This document shows positions 20,896 through 33,333 of a stretch of DNA of 64,000 nucleotides, one piece after another. Every line of letters begins with the position of its first letter. Positions within the stretch are counted from its first letter, which is position 1. Under the pieces are notes generated by a model that made no database searches, was not told the DNA's origin, and saw only the letters and a list, made by a program, of their open reading frames with translations. The translations under genes and the position numbers were made by a program. Source of the stretch: Karstenula rhodostoma CBS 690.94 (lineage: Eukaryota > Ascomycota > Dothideomycetes > Pleosporales > Didymosphaeriaceae); the NCBI GenBank assembly GCA_010093485.1, contig MU001492.1, positions 2,031,122-2,095,121 of the forward strand, written 5' to 3'.

Positions 20896-21414
20896 AAAGT
20901 AGTGTCCCGTAAAGTGATAGACAAAACGTAGACTGCCGCCCACGAGTAATACAGAATAAAGCGGCTCAAAGGTCATAGGTCTTCCTCCTCTGGCGGGCAC
21001 ACATGTCTCTCGCAATTCCATCTGAATTGGACGTGCGCTGGGTGGTCGGAGTGAGTTGGTTGACCGCTGGTGTCGAACTTTGGCACACACTCACGTCATA
21101 GCACGATAAAAACCACTTTCAGACTGCCGTGTGCCGACGATGCTTCACCAATGGCTTGATTTGGATTGGCTACCGATATTGGAACCAAAAATTTGATGGG
21201 ATTGCACACGTTTTGTTCCCCGGGGCTGTTTGTACGCTCTGTGACGTGCCTGCTTTTCTTACCTGCACCTCGTCGCGCCTGCCTCGCCAAAAACAAGCTC
21301 CCACCCCAAGGCACAGCTCACGACCTACCACTTCCATACCACTACCACCCTCGCAACTACTCCAAGTCGCCGTCTCTCAACTTGATCGCGATCCAGCGGT
21401 GCCCCAGACACATC

Positions 21415-23127
21415 ATGGCCCGCTTCAAGGACCTCCCAGCTGAGCTGCGGCTCAGAGTTGCGGAGCACCTTGCGCATGGTGAACAGGTGAGTGAACCTTG
21501 TCTGAATAACTTGGCATGATCGTTTCTGATTGAAAGGCAGCTGAGTGAGAATCTTAGAGCTCTTGCCTTGGCATCCCGGGAGCTGGCCCCAATCGCTCAA
21601 GACGTGCTTTTCCGTAGTCCTGCAGTCAACAACCGCCCGCGCAAGAAAGTATTTTGGATCAACGAGGCAAAACAACCATCTTCTGAACTTTTCAACCGGC
21701 TGAATCAGAATGTTATGACAGACCCCGACTTTTGGTCTTCCGCGCCCCTATCGCAACTTGAGCGGACTCTGGAGGAACGACCTGCGTTTGCAAAGAGGAT
21801 ACGATCATTGAATATGGAACTGGTGGGCGAATGGCGCTTCCTGATGACCTCAAACCCCGGCAAAGATCCATCCGTGGCATGCCTTCACTCGATCAACAGG
21901 AAAGCATACCCATACCGACGCGCGGCGGTGCTACTGTCCAAGCTTTCAAGATTGGAACACTTGATCTTGACTTTCAAACCACCTTTCGAGATCCCGTTGC
22001 ACAATAACACCCTCGGGAATCGACTGTTACAAGTGGCTGGTTTCCCTCACTTGACGTCCTTGAAAACAAACTGCCTGCCGCCGCCTCCAATTCTGACAAT
22101 GCCTTCTCTTCGGAAGCTACACATCAACACCAGATCGCTCTATTTCCTCATTGATAGTGATTACTACGATAGCGAAGTTGATGAGTCAGATTGGAACGGA
22201 ATCGATGCGGGGGCTCAGAACGATGTGAACTACTTGTTCAACGTGGACCCAATACGGGAAGGTCTAAAGCACACGGACAGGGTACCTCAAATTCGCAGCC
22301 TTACTATTGACTTGGATGCGGGTATCCTCACTCAACACTTGGACCACGCCATCAAGCTACGCATTTGCAATGAGCTGAAAAAAGTCTTGGCATTTCTCGA
22401 TGCGCTGGAGTCCGTTCAGCTTCGTCTAGGTTATGATTACACCGGCTGTCGTCGGACCTATGACGAAGAGCGGCTCTCCTACGGGGAGCTTTCCGGTTTT
22501 CTTGATCTAAAGAACCTGCGGACCGTCATCATTGACACATGCGAGCTGGATTGGTCCATATACTCTGCCAATATTGAGCTAGATATCTTTTGCCAGGACT
22601 GCACAGCCGATCGAGTGCTCCCTATTCATCACCAGGACGACGAATTCGACAATGACTATATTCCGACCAATATTCCGCAGTTGCGTCGCATCGTCATCCC
22701 GCAAGAGGCGTTTTTCCACCACCACAAATACTTCGATGATGGGGTTCCGCCATTTCGTCCGACACCCCTTCCCCAGACGATTGAGAGTGTCGAGATAATC
22801 GATTCTACTCGTGCTCTCAATCATTGGGCGAGGTATGTCCTCGATCACCCAGGCGAGTATCCGAACTTGAAACAAGTCGTTTTATGGTGCGATCGCAAAC
22901 AGGTACCTTTAGGGCCCGAAGATCGGTATCGGACGGCAGCGTACGATGAGTCGGAGGCAGAAGATCAGGTCTTTGGCGGAGCCGAGACGTATGAATCCTA
23001 TGACGTCCATGATAATTATGTACTGCAAGATGATGTTCCGGATGACGTGTGGACGGAGCTCGAGGATTCTGGTATCTCTCTGGTCAAACACACAAAGCAC
23101 GATCAGGGATGGCGTGATGCTGCTTGA
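21415..23127 (+). CDS. F-box protein
   Basis: Exons 21415-21486 and 21541-23127 join to 552 aa. The 54-nt intron splits the F-box: FKDLPAELRLRVAEHLAHGEQ is followed after splicing by LSENLRALALASRELAPIAQDVLF, the usual ~45-residue F-box of filamentous fungi. The remainder has irregular leucine-rich stretches (LSRLEHLILTF, LRTVIIDTCEL, LRRIVIPQEAF) like degenerate LRRs and an acidic C-terminus. F-box proteins recruit substrates to SCF ubiquitin ligases through Skp1. The substrate is unknown. Such genes are numerous and variable in ascomycetes. Confidence 0.8.
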
Positions 23128-25348
23128 AACGTCACGTCCATTGCGGGTGCTGGGCAGCGTGGAAGCTCACGGATAAGGTGGTCGGAGATTTTGGGACATG
23201 ACAAGATTGTTCATGCTTGGTGGACCTGGCCAAAGAAATACGGCTAGCTCATGATCAGCGATATGGCGATTGGACATTATGTTTTGGGTACGCAATAAGG
23301 ACTCGCATGTGCGTCTACGGACAACACGAAGCTGGTAGGATCTGGACCCAGCATGCGTATTTCGTGTAGTGCTTTACGGATGGATTGCGAGTCATTGAAC
23401 AATACAATCCAGTCACAAAACAGCAAAAGGCATGCAGTGATGAGCACGATGTCGCTGGAGCAAGTACAAACCCCTCACTCACCCATGTTCCAAAGATAGC
23501 ACGTGCTACGTTCATTCCAGCGCGACCCCTACTCCGTGACTGCACGCCCGCTTACCCTTCCACCGTCCGAGCCCAACCAGCGACCCGTCGCGCCCACAGT
23601 CGATGCCGTCATTGTCATCCTCGCCCGCTCCGTCACCGCAACGCGACCCAACAGCGAGGCTGAGGTGAGGCTGCCTCAGTCGCGAGGCCACGCGAGACGC
23701 ACGCACGTAGATTACCACCGCAGCGCTGGTTTCAGGCTCCGTCCGTGCGCACTACTAAACAGCTGCCGCATCGGACCTACGTTGTGCGCGGTGCGCGGGA
23801 CCCTTGGCGCTCTGCCATCGCAGGTCGCTGGGCCTGGGGCATGGGATGCGTAGTGTCACGCCTGGATGATCCCGTTTAGGGCACAACAGCGAAGCTCGGG
23901 GTCGGCGAAACACCCGGGGGGTGTGAACACTCCTGCGAGGGATGCGTTGGTGCGAGGCGAGGGATTCAGGGTCGCTGTGTCCGTCTGTCGGTTGTGGGCG
24001 ACGGCGCCGCTGTGGGGCCGGCCTGTCGGTTTTGCGCGTTGGGGGCCGGATCTATGGGGTATAGACAGACGGGTTCTACGCATCCGGTACCTAAGGCGCG
24101 TATTGCGTGTGCGGTGCATGGATTCTGCGGTTTGGGGGCCGGATCGGGGCTGGCTAGTGTGCGAGAAGCTGCGTAGCCGCGCCGCTTGCCAGGTTGCAGC
24201 TGGAGTATTGGTTCTTGAAACATGGTCTAGGATGCTGTTTCCTGAAGAGGTAACTTAGGCATTGTGCGTCGTGTTGGCGAGCAGGGTTGGAGGTGGTGTA
24301 GATCGAGATGGTGCCAGCAGTGAAGGGGGGCCCAAGCGTAGGAGCACAGTAGCGTGTTTGATACGTCTTCGCACAGCTGCTTCGTACGGAAGTCGTGCTG
24401 TGGCTTGTGGCATAGAGCTGCCCGCGAATAGCACGTCCTGGGCAAGCTGGGTATAGCTGGCGTCTCGTGTGTGCTTGCTTACTTTCCCAAGCATAGCGAA
24501 CGAGGCTTCGTATACTATTGAATCGGACAAGGATGTGGCGGTGCGGCTCAGCTGGAGCTTTTTTGGTGATTTATTGATCAGCCATTGCCAATATTTGCAA
24601 GCCACCCCGAATAAAGATACTCGTCCAGCTTTAGACAAAGAACAGCTTCTAGTCGCAGATTCGAAAGGTAAAGCAGTTCATCGCAACTGAAACGGCGCGG
24701 ATCTGAGATGTCATCCTTAGGAATCGTGGCGGCCCTGCGCTAGGAACGTACGAGCGCGGTGTTGCCGGGAGGCATAGATACAGCAAGAACTTCGGCCTCC
24801 AACCATGGAGCAGCGTAAGCCCACGGGCACAACAAACAGCTGAGCTCCGATTGAACGAGGAAGCGACTACATGCCGCAGTTGTCGAAGTGGGGTGGAAGA
24901 GGAGTTGCGCACGTCGTTCCTCCTCCCAGTCAGTATCACGATCTCCCATAGCGCGCTCCACGGGCCACTTAGGCCTCACTTCTCTTGCGACGCATCCTGT
25001 TCGGCCGACACAGTGGACACATTCCATCGTGACAGCACTTGCCAAAGCTTGAGCACCGTCTAGTCTCAGTACGGCGCGTTGGACTCACTATGTCAAGACG
25101 AAAGCACCGACGCGGACGGCGCTATGGGCCCCAACGCTCGCACAGCCACACCGTTCCTCGCCGTCTTCGCGACCCGTAAGACATGGCTGCCACTCCTGCA
25201 GCTTTCGCATAAAGCCGCTGCCACCATTGTCCTGGGTTGGGGGTTGGGGTCCTAGTCCTGCACATTGTGCCAACCATTCGTTTCTTGCTCACTACCGTCG
25301 CTAGAGCATATATATCGTCACTCGTTTCCTCGATCGGAATCATTCATT
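23128..25348. other. Long gene-poor stretch
   Basis: No gene supported. 23500-24200 is GC-rich, with short imperfect repetitions such as TTGGGGGCCGGATC near 24040 and again near 24137. Frames of 60-130 codons on both strands carry no domain. The last ~150 bp serve as promoter for the adenylation gene. Confidence 0.45.
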
Positions 25349-27351
25349 ATGTCGCCGTCATCGCCTTATTGGGGCACAGTCATGGACATGGAGTCCACCC
25401 CTAACGTTCAATATGGGAAACGCTTAATGCCTGTTATGGTGGACGAGGTGGCGGCGGAGTCACCAGATCGCATTTGCTTCTCGATTCCTCGTTCAACGGA
25501 TTTGACATCTGGCTTTCACGATATTACATTTCAAACAGTAAGTTTATAATATGTCTGATCGTTCAACGACGAGTAATGAGTCTGACTGTCGTTAGTTTGC
25601 CAATGCTATCAACAAGACTGCCAGTTTCATCGAAAGAGAGATTGGCAGAAGTTCGATGTTCGAGACGGTTATGTATATGGGCGTTCAAGACGTGAGACAC
25701 TTTATTGTTTTATTCGCATTGTGAGTGTTCCTGCAAAGAAACTGCCCTTGCACTTGAATACTTTCTTTCCTTCTGTACTGACTTTACCGCAGAATGAAGA
25801 CAGGGCATAAAGTGAGTACAGCCAGCCACGCGAGATGGAACCAGTAGCAGCTACCACACGTCATACCTCGTACTCGTATCTGACTGTTGCTTAATAGGTA
25901 CTGTTTAGCTCTCATCGGAATAGCGTAGCGAGCCACACCGACCTGATCAAACGGACCGATTGCGGGATCCTTCTGTATACGACCGGTCTTTCATGTGCAG
26001 GTATTGTTGAGGCATCAATAATGGTGAGCAAATGCAGAGGCCAGCCAAATATGAAAGAAATGCTCATCCGAATTTGTAGGAGGCAGTGTGCATGCCAGAG
26101 CTCGACTATCTGCTCGACGACTCAATACACACCGACCCATATCCGTATACCAAAACCTACGAACAAGCGAAACATCACCCATGCATGGTCACTCATACAT
26201 CCGGCTCAACAGGACTGCCGAAACCAGTCATTTGGACACATTGGATGCTGGCAACGACAGATGCGCAGCGCCTTATCCCAGACTTGGATGGGAGACCGAC
26301 AGTATGGAACAGCGTGTTCGACAGCTCTGAAAGATGCTACTCTGCATTGCCAATATTCCATGGTGCTGGAATTATCACGGCCTTGGTGGAAGTATTGCTC
26401 AATGGCTGCACAGTGGTGTTGGGACCGCCCGGCATCCCTCCTGCAAACGTATTCGAACAAGTCGTGATATATGGGCGCACAGATGCTGCAAACCTGCTAC
26501 CGACGACCCTCGAAGGAATCGCCAGCTCTCCGTCCGCGCTAAAAGCACTTAGTCGACTGAAGTACGTTGCTTATGCTGGAAGTAAGCGAATGAACTTTTT
26601 CCCCACACTACCATAACACTAACCACTACTCACAGGCTCTTTATCTCCTCGTGTAGGCGATATCTTATCCCGACACACTCATCTTTACTCGCTCATGGCC
26701 AGCACAGAAAGCGGCCCATTGATCCAGCACGCCACCGAGCGAGAAGACTGGCAATACATCTGCGTAAACCCCAAATACAGTGGCATCGAATGGCGCCCGC
26801 AAGGAAGTCTCTACGAACTAGTCTTCAAGAAGCGAAACGACCTCGCCGACGTCCAAGGGATCTTCAAGACATGCCCAAGATCCCAGGAATGCTCGATGTT
26901 GGATCTATACTCGAAACACCCTACCAAGCCGCACCACTGGAAACACGAGGGCCGCACAGACGACATGATCGTGTTTCGAAACGGATGGAACTTCAATCCT
27001 ACGAGGCATGAACTTACCATTGGCTCTCACCCATTGGTCCAGCATTGTATATTAATAGGGACGGGCAAAGACGTACCTGCGGCTATCATCGCGCTTCGAC
27101 GCGAGTTCAGCATCATTCCAGGAGCTCGACATGCTATATTAGCTGAACTAACACCAACGATCGACGAAGCGAATAGTCTTGCAGATGCGACAGGCCAGCT
27201 GCGTACAGATGCTATCATATTCGCACAGCGGGAGAAGCCGTTTGCGATTACTGGTAAGGGAACGGTGCAGCGGAAAGCTACAATTGCGCTTTACCAGCGG
27301 GAGATCGATGAGCTTTATGCGCGTATGGGAAGCCGTGGGACGATTGCTTGA
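25349..27351 (+). CDS. Stand-alone NRPS-like adenylation (AMP-binding) enzyme
   Basis: Six exons (25349-25537, 25596-25720, 25793-25811, 25898-26023, 26080-26581, 26636-27351) join to 558 aa. Exon 3 is only 19 nt, but it restores the conserved join LMKTGHK|VLFSSHRNS. Adenylation motifs seen: THTSGSTGLPKPV (A3), FHGAGI, VVLGPPG, LMASTESG (A5), HEGRTDDMIVFRNGWN (A7/A8) and TGKGTVQRKATI with the catalytic Lys (A10). The family activates a carboxylic acid as an adenylate. Relatives are the A domains of NRPS-like reductases and alpha-aminoadipate-reductase-type enzymes, which continue with a carrier protein and a reductase or thioesterase. This gene stops ~28 residues after A10, so it lacks those domains. 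Substrate cannot be read. Confidence 0.85.
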
Positions 27352-28019
27352 TGCTGTAAGAGCGGATCTAACGACACGGGACATGTCTGACTTAATATCT
27401 AATGCTGCGTTTCCATAACGAGTTTTGGCGAACGAATAGACTGGACGCTTTTTGTCGCACGTAAGGCCAAAGTGGATTGTGCGGCCGCCACTGTTGGTGC
27501 TGTCGGCCGCCAGATTACAAATGATGGGTGGTGGAATTTTGGTCCCTATTCCGCGGGATGTGAGCGTCAGTTTGGATTTGGACACCTGCGCAATGCTCCT
27601 CGAGAAGCATGATTGATGCTTCGTCGTATTTCTCTTTCACGTTCATATTGCGCGTTCCTTTGGACGTGACGCCTCCTTAATGTTATGGTCCGGTGGCGTG
27701 GATAACGTTACGGTTCGACGGTCAGCGAGGTGCTCGTATGCGATTAAGCTTATGCACGTCATGAAGCTAACCGAAACATCACCGTTCTGTAATATACACT
27801 TACTCTGCTGGAGCCATGATTGGAGGCGCAAGCACATAGATCGATTTGCGGGGGCTGGGTTGGCAAGATGCCCGTGTGTTGATACAGCAGTAAGCCCGTG
27901 CCATGGCTTGTTGTATAAGAAGGCGTACACCACCCTCTCCTTCTTGACCATACTGTTCCCAAACACCGCTCTTCTCACTACCCTCGATCAAGTCCTACCA
28001 CACCACTTAAACCAACGCC
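27352..28019. other. Intergenic after the A-domain gene
   Basis: No carrier-protein motif (DxFxxGxDSL) was found on either strand. A frame-shifted continuation of ~22 codons exists just past the stop but is not clearly homologous. The far end holds the DUF1993 promoter, with TATAAG at 27914-27919. Confidence 0.5.
27914..27919 (+). promoter_or_regulatory. TATA-like element of the DUF1993 gene
   Basis: TATAAG in TTGTATAAGAAGG, about 106 bp upstream of the ATG and followed by a pyrimidine-rich leader. Confidence 0.4.
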
Positions 28020-28574
28020 ATGACTTCTCTCCACGCCCTCGCCGTGCCTCCACTCATCCGCGGCATGCAAAACATCAGCGCAATCCTCAAGAAAGCCCAG
28101 GCTTCTGATCTCGATGCCGCCACTATTCTCAGCTCCCGCATCCATCCCACAATGTACCCCTTCACGTACCAAATCAAATGCCTCACCGACGTCGCCGTCC
28201 GCATGCCACAAGAAATCAACCCATCCCTCCCTCCATTTCTTCTTCAGCCTTTCGAAGGAGACCCCACCTTCGACACCCTACTCTCACGCATTACAACGGC
28301 CATCAATTACCTCGATTCCATCACGCCGGAAGATCTAAACGGAAGGGAGGACGTGGTCGTGAAACTGCGGATCGATCGCAGAGGATGGGCTGGGAATGTT
28401 GTGTACGTGGAGTACGACGGGGCCGTTGAATTCGTGCAGACGCACATACATCCGTATTTCTGGTTCCATGTCACCACGACGTATGATCTGCTGAGGGCAG
28501 CGGGTCTGGAGCTTGGGAAGGTCGACTTTTTAAATGCGGCGGGGTTCAAGACGTGGGAGACTAGGGATGAGTGA
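28020..28574 (+). CDS. DUF1993 family protein
   Basis: Intronless, 184 aa, the usual length for the family. Features that fit PF09351: the N-terminal helix (VPPLIRGMQNISAILKKAQ), ILSSRIHPTMYPFTYQIKCLTD, the segment ITTAINYLDSI, and the C-terminal HPYFWFHVTTTYDLLRAAG with conserved His and Tyr. The fold is DinB-like, and bacterial and fungal members have no established biochemical role. Predicted cytosolic. The gene sits between an adenylation enzyme and a secreted mannanase. I see no sign that it is functionally tied to either. Confidence 0.85.
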   Translation: MTSLHALAVPPLIRGMQNISAILKKAQASDLDAATILSSRIHPTMYPFTYQIKCLTDVAVRMPQEINPSLPPFLLQPFEGDPTFDTLLSRITTAINYLDSITPEDLNGREDVVVKLRIDRRGWAGNVVYVEYDGAVEFVQTHIHPYFWFHVTTTYDLLRAAGLELGKVDFLNAAGFKTWETRDE

Positions 28575-28743
28575 TGCACCGTAGCATGAGACATACTTGG
28601 AAGATACTTGAAAGAGAAGGATTTGAAGTGGAAAGAAGCCCGGAGACGTAAAAACGGGATATCATTACATCATGCACCGGGTCCGCCATTCTAGCTGCCT
28701 TGACGCCGTGTCGTAAAGTCATTACCGCACCCCCCGTCGTACT

Positions 28744-30200
28744 TCATTCCACCGTGATGGCAGCTATGAGTGCTTCCATTGCGCTCGAGTGCGTGGACGC
28801 ATTCGCAGGGTTGATGAAGGGGCCCGCCCAGTCGAGACTCAGCATGTTGCCATCGTCCCTGTTGTTCGTCCAAACACTATTGGCGTTTGTCTGGATGAAC
28901 TCCACATACGCGTCATCAGGGGCGACATCGTGAAGCAGTTGCAGGTTTCGAACGAAGATGCCCTTGAACTGGGAGCCGTCGGCGCCGCAGTAAGGCCCGC
29001 ACTTATCGTGGAGAATTCCACTGTCGTCGGACAGCTCCGCAATAGCAGCTTTGGCGATCTTGGCTGCGAGAGTCAGGTAGGAGTCTTCGGGGGAGGCACG
29101 GTTTAGCTCGACGAGCCCGCCAAGAATGACACCCTGGTTGTAGGACCATGTTGTCTAGACGACGTCAGTAAAAGCGCACATCCCTCGGGTGCAGGACTTA
29201 CCATGTTGTTGTTTTTGCAGTCGCTAGTTAGCCCGTCGTTGATGGTAAACCGTTGATTAATCATACCGCTGGTGGTAAACCAGTCTATCTCTTTCTTCGC
29301 CCACGCGACGTAGCTCGCCTTGTCATTCGCGCGATTCGCAAGGTGCGCCGCAGTCGACAGGAACAGTTCGTTCGCAATCGCATTGACGTAGTCCTTTTGC
29401 CAACTCCAGTATATGCCTCCTTTTCCACAATTGGTGCCCCAGGTTGTTGCGACAGCTGCGAAAATGCTCTCGGCCAGTGTGAGGTATTCCTTGTCTTGTG
29501 TCACATCGTAGGCGGCAATCCAACCCAGAGCCCACCAAAGGTCATCGTCGTAGAAACCATCGAGCCAGTCATTCACGTTCGCGGCCGCAGTCTTAGCTCT
29601 TTCCCCAGTCTTGTAAATTGGCAGCTGCATTACATCGATGTATGCGCCAGTGGGTTTGTTCCAGCCTTCTGGGTACACCGTGACGAGTTCATCCTCGTTA
29701 TCCATAATCTTCGTGTATCCCGATCCCACCCCAGTAGAATTGAACATTACAAATACGTCGTTGCTGTTTACCCTCTGCTTGTTGTGGTTCCCTTCGACAC
29801 CTGGTTGTGGATTTTGAGGTGGCGCTTGTACGAGCGTATTTGCGAATATTCGCGAAGCTCTGTTCTAGTCAGCGGAAGCGTTCAAAGCTGTGTGCAGCCA
29901 TCATACAAGCTTTGTAGTTGTGGGCTGTCATCAACCTTCGCGAGGTTCTGCGATACTGTCAGCGTGCTTCGCAGCGCGGTTGTGCCCTTGGTTCCCTACG
30001 GCGACAATGTTCAAGATATTCGCACTGTTCCACCATCCGGTGGTGCTCCATAGGCCGGTACCAGCATTGTAGAAGATCTGAAGTGCAGAAAGAGCGAATT
30101 CGGCGCGTTTCGTTGGGTCGGATATGTCGCTTTGACCGAATGCATTAGACGCGAAAGACACGGAGAGAATGAGCGTGCGTATGAATGAAGGAGGATACAT
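28744..30200 (-). CDS. Secreted GH76 alpha-1,6-mannanase-type enzyme
   Basis: Exons 30200-30000, 29947-29907, 29859-29202, 29154-28744 join to 436 aa. A signal peptide (LILSVSFASNAFG) is followed by the GH76 signatures TGWWNSANI, YDDDLWWALGWI with the catalytic Asp pair, GGIYWSWQKDYVNAIANELF, and WSYNQGVILGGLVEL. The second exon is only 41 nt, and its 47-nt following intron contains a good GCTGAC branch site. GH76 members cleave or transglycosylate alpha-1,6-mannan. The Dfg5/Dcw1 branch is GPI-anchored, but here the C-terminus (ALIAAITVE) has no GPI signal, so a soluble secreted enzyme is inferred. Confidence 0.88.
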
Positions 30201-31642
30201 GATGTGCGTTCAGAACAATGGCATTAAGCAATACGGAATGATAAGGGATGATATAAGAGCACTAAAACAGGCAGAAGATCGACCAAGACGAGAATTCCGC
30301 GACCACAAACCTCTGCAGAGCCGAGAAGGCAGTCCTGGCAGTGTTTATACGCAGAACACAACATTCAGCGTCCCACGCTTTCCTCGTCTCAACAGGTACA
30401 ACCACCTTGAAAAGCTGACTTGCCCTCACCCTCTCATCTAAAGATACGCCAGACAAAGGGATATTCGGCAGCTATCGTGGGGCCGTGAACATAATACATG
30501 CAATGCTGGAGCAGAGAAGCAAGAAGGGCGCTAAATTTAGCGGGACTTGCGGTTTCATGCTGTGACCGCCAGGTCCCTGGTTGTCGATGTCGGAGGTTTT
30601 AAGGAGAACCTGACTAGGCGCGAAAGCCTCGACAGCGATCACTGAAAGTAGAAGTGCGCGTCCATACATGTTGCCCGTTTCGCATGAAAGTGCCATGACT
30701 CTGGAAGCGATGCCGCAGGCTGTCAAGTCCGCTGCCCGAACGGCGGGTTAACACCGGAAACAAGCACAAATGAGAACCTATATCGTGGAGCCAAGTGACT
30801 CGTCGACGTCGTTGCGCAGGCAAAGAGGCAGCGTCTGTTTAGCGTTCACGGTAGCCTTCTTTGGAGCTTGGCTAGTGGACCTGCAGTACTCACGTGCGAG
30901 CCAATTCATTCTCAGCAGATTGCGATATGGATGTATTAGACTATAACAGCGCTGCAGCTGCGTGATAGTCAAAGTATCGAAACCTATTTTTTCCAGACAG
31001 CAAGTGGACTCTGCGCGCGTGCGCTGTGCCCACTCGTGAAACTTCTCAGCGCTGAGGCATCCCATTGACAAGTTTCAGTCGTCGGCCGCAAGGAGTGCTT
31101 TACTGGCGATCAAAGGACCAGCATTTATCCACGTATATGGTGTAATTGGGCACGACGCTTTGCTTGTTGAACGGCGAAGCCATTGACGAACATCTCTTGA
31201 CGCGCGACTATGTAGGCTGCGGTTGCTATTGACGAGTGCGAAGGGACCCCTTACTCCACTGCGTTGCGAATGGGGAGGATCTACCGAATATCTGCACAGG
31301 TCCGATAGCCTTGTCGACAAGGCATTGCAGATGAAGGGTGAGATGTGAAACACCGGGACTGCGCGTGGGGTATCACGTGATCCACGTCCGCGCGACGCGT
31401 CAAATGTTCGAATCCGTCAAGACCCCTTTCGCTACTGTTTTTTTTTATGCAGGAGATTGTGTTACATATCCCACCACACATACCGAGAGGTCTATGCACG
31501 TTCATCCTTGGAAGAGCGTGTGTGCTTCAACCTGAGGAGACTGCCATTTTACAGTAGTGACATCAGCCCAGATACGGGTTCATCCGTCTTCAAGCGAACA
31601 AATGCTAAAGGTGAATCACCATTTTAAGCTGACCATATCTGT
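30201..31642. other. Intergenic, nothing recognised
   Basis: Contains the GH76 promoter, and an 8-T run and a CACGTG box near 31373-31448. Several 65-97 codon frames on the minus strand show no domain. A TTCGAATCC phrase near 31405 was checked for a tRNA and failed. Confidence 0.45.
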
Positions 31643-33333
31643 TTAGGCAATCAAGATCTCATACCCTAGCTCTTGGATGTCGGTAATCCAACAACCACTT
31701 GTTGCACCATGCTCATCTTTACAACTCCATATCACTTCCAGAGTCTTCTTTGCTGTGTGGACATAACCCCAGTAGAGAAGATTGTAAAACTCATCCAGCT
31801 TGTCCATAATCCACTTGCGACGAGTGAGGCCTTCACATTCAGCGCCGGCGAGAAACAACGGCCAGCTTATCGACTTGTAGAGAGTGTCCCCAGGCTTGAA
31901 GAAAGAGACGTGCTGGAGAATCTCGTCGGCTAACCCAGTGGGGCTGACGAGTGCGAAGCCGCTGTCGGGGTCGATAAGCGGGTTTGTGTATGGCAAGGCG
32001 CGCGCGAGGTAAATGCAAACAGCAGCACGGTGCGCTGCGGCTATGTGCATACGATGATCAAGATCCTCGAAGGGGGATGCGGGTTCGAAACTGTATGCCC
32101 ATGACTGGAATCAGTTAGTATGCGTTTTGCAGAATGTACAAGAACTATACGTACACCTGGATCAAAGTCAAGAGCTGCTTTCAATAGAACACCGACTTGG
32201 TCCTGGACGTGTACTGCGATTTCGTCCTCGGTGCGCTCGCGTGTATCTTCTAGTTTAAAGGATTCCACCATTATGCGCAGCAATGGACCGGGCATAGAGA
32301 GATAATTGTTCGTCTCGGCATATTGCAAGATAGGTCCCAGGTCGATGGATTCGGGGATCAACAGTCGTGCGGTAGAGAAAGTAAAAGTAGAGCCTATTAC
32401 AAAGAAAACAAGGAAGTCTGATAGTACAGTAAGGCGTAACTTGCTCATCGGATTTTGCAAATATGCAGGCTTGTCAAGACGCTCGATTATCTGTCGAGCA
32501 CCCTCGACATGAACCCTCCATTTGTCTCGACCCGATTCGATTAAGTCATAATTGATAAACATGAGTATGGTAGCTAATATGATATCCGCATTAGCTGGGG
32601 TGAGCGACGCGACTGATTTTGCCATGAGAGAAAGCGCTTGCTGCTTTGCGAGCAGAGCGTCCGCATACGACGTCTTCATTGGTCCGCCAAATCGGCTCAC
32701 GGATTGGTAGTATTGTACTAGACATGGTCTTTTGTCTGGCTGATATGTTGAAGGAGTGATAGGATCCCGTGATATGTTAAAAACATGATGAGCGGAGCCT
32801 GCCAAGATGATGTGGAGCAGGGTAGGGTAGGCGATAGTTGCGGGGACAAGATCGCGAAATGGATTGTGACCAGGTCCACCATCGTATATGACTAAGTCCA
32901 TGCATATTTGTGTGACATAATGATAGAGGTAGTACCGCGAATTTGGGCTCAGATCTTGGTAAAGAGGGTCGACAAGGGCGGTGCGGACTGTTGCCTTGGG
33001 TTCTTGTCTAGGCACTTCTTCAACCTCAAGGTTGTTCTCTGGCAGCTCCTCCGACTCAATTGGGAATAAAAGTTCTTGATCTTCTGGCGTGATTGAATGT
33101 TTTGCAGACGTGCTTCCTTTTTTGGACCTGGGTTGCTCTTCATAAGTCTTTCCCATCATCTTGCCGCGGCTGGCCACCCCTTGGTTCCATACGAACAGCT
33201 TGCCATAGCCAAGACATTCGGAACCGGAGGACATACATTTATGACACACCGGCAGCGACCGATCGCATTTCCAGCGGCGCTTCCTGCAGTTGTGGCAGGC
33301 TTTTGTAGGCAGTGTAATGTCGGGGGGTAGCAT
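31643..33333 (-). CDS. Zn2Cys6 transcription factor
   Basis: Exons 33333-32155 and 32104-31643 join to 546 aa. The N-terminus carries a perfect binuclear zinc cluster, CHNCRKRRWKC then CHKC and C, with spacing C-x2-C-x6-C-x6-C-x2-C-x6-C. The first Cys is residue 13. The middle and C-terminal part (from LSPNSRYYLYHYVTQIC) resembles the fungal-specific regulatory domain PF11951, with LHIILAGSAHH and WRVHVEGARQIIERL. The 50-nt intron has donor GTACGT and acceptor TTCCAG. It is divergently arranged with the MFS transporter starting 572 bp away, so local regulation of that transporter is likely. Confidence 0.88.

Larger units (their letters stand above)
20321..21414. other. Intergenic with repeat copy and tandem duplication
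   Basis: No secure gene. A 152-codon minus-strand frame (21090-20632) spans both the repeat copy and the 27-bp duplication and has no recognisable domain. It is either an orphan ORF or decayed repeat sequence. Confidence 0.5.

Noticed and set aside
23866..24258. 130-codon frame in GC-rich stretch
   Set aside because: Arg/Trp/Gly-rich composition and opposing frames of equal length suggest base composition, not a gene.
31395..31420. TTCGAATCC as a possible tRNA T-arm
   Set aside because: The flanking bases cannot form the 5-bp T-stem and no acceptor or anticodon arm is found upstream.
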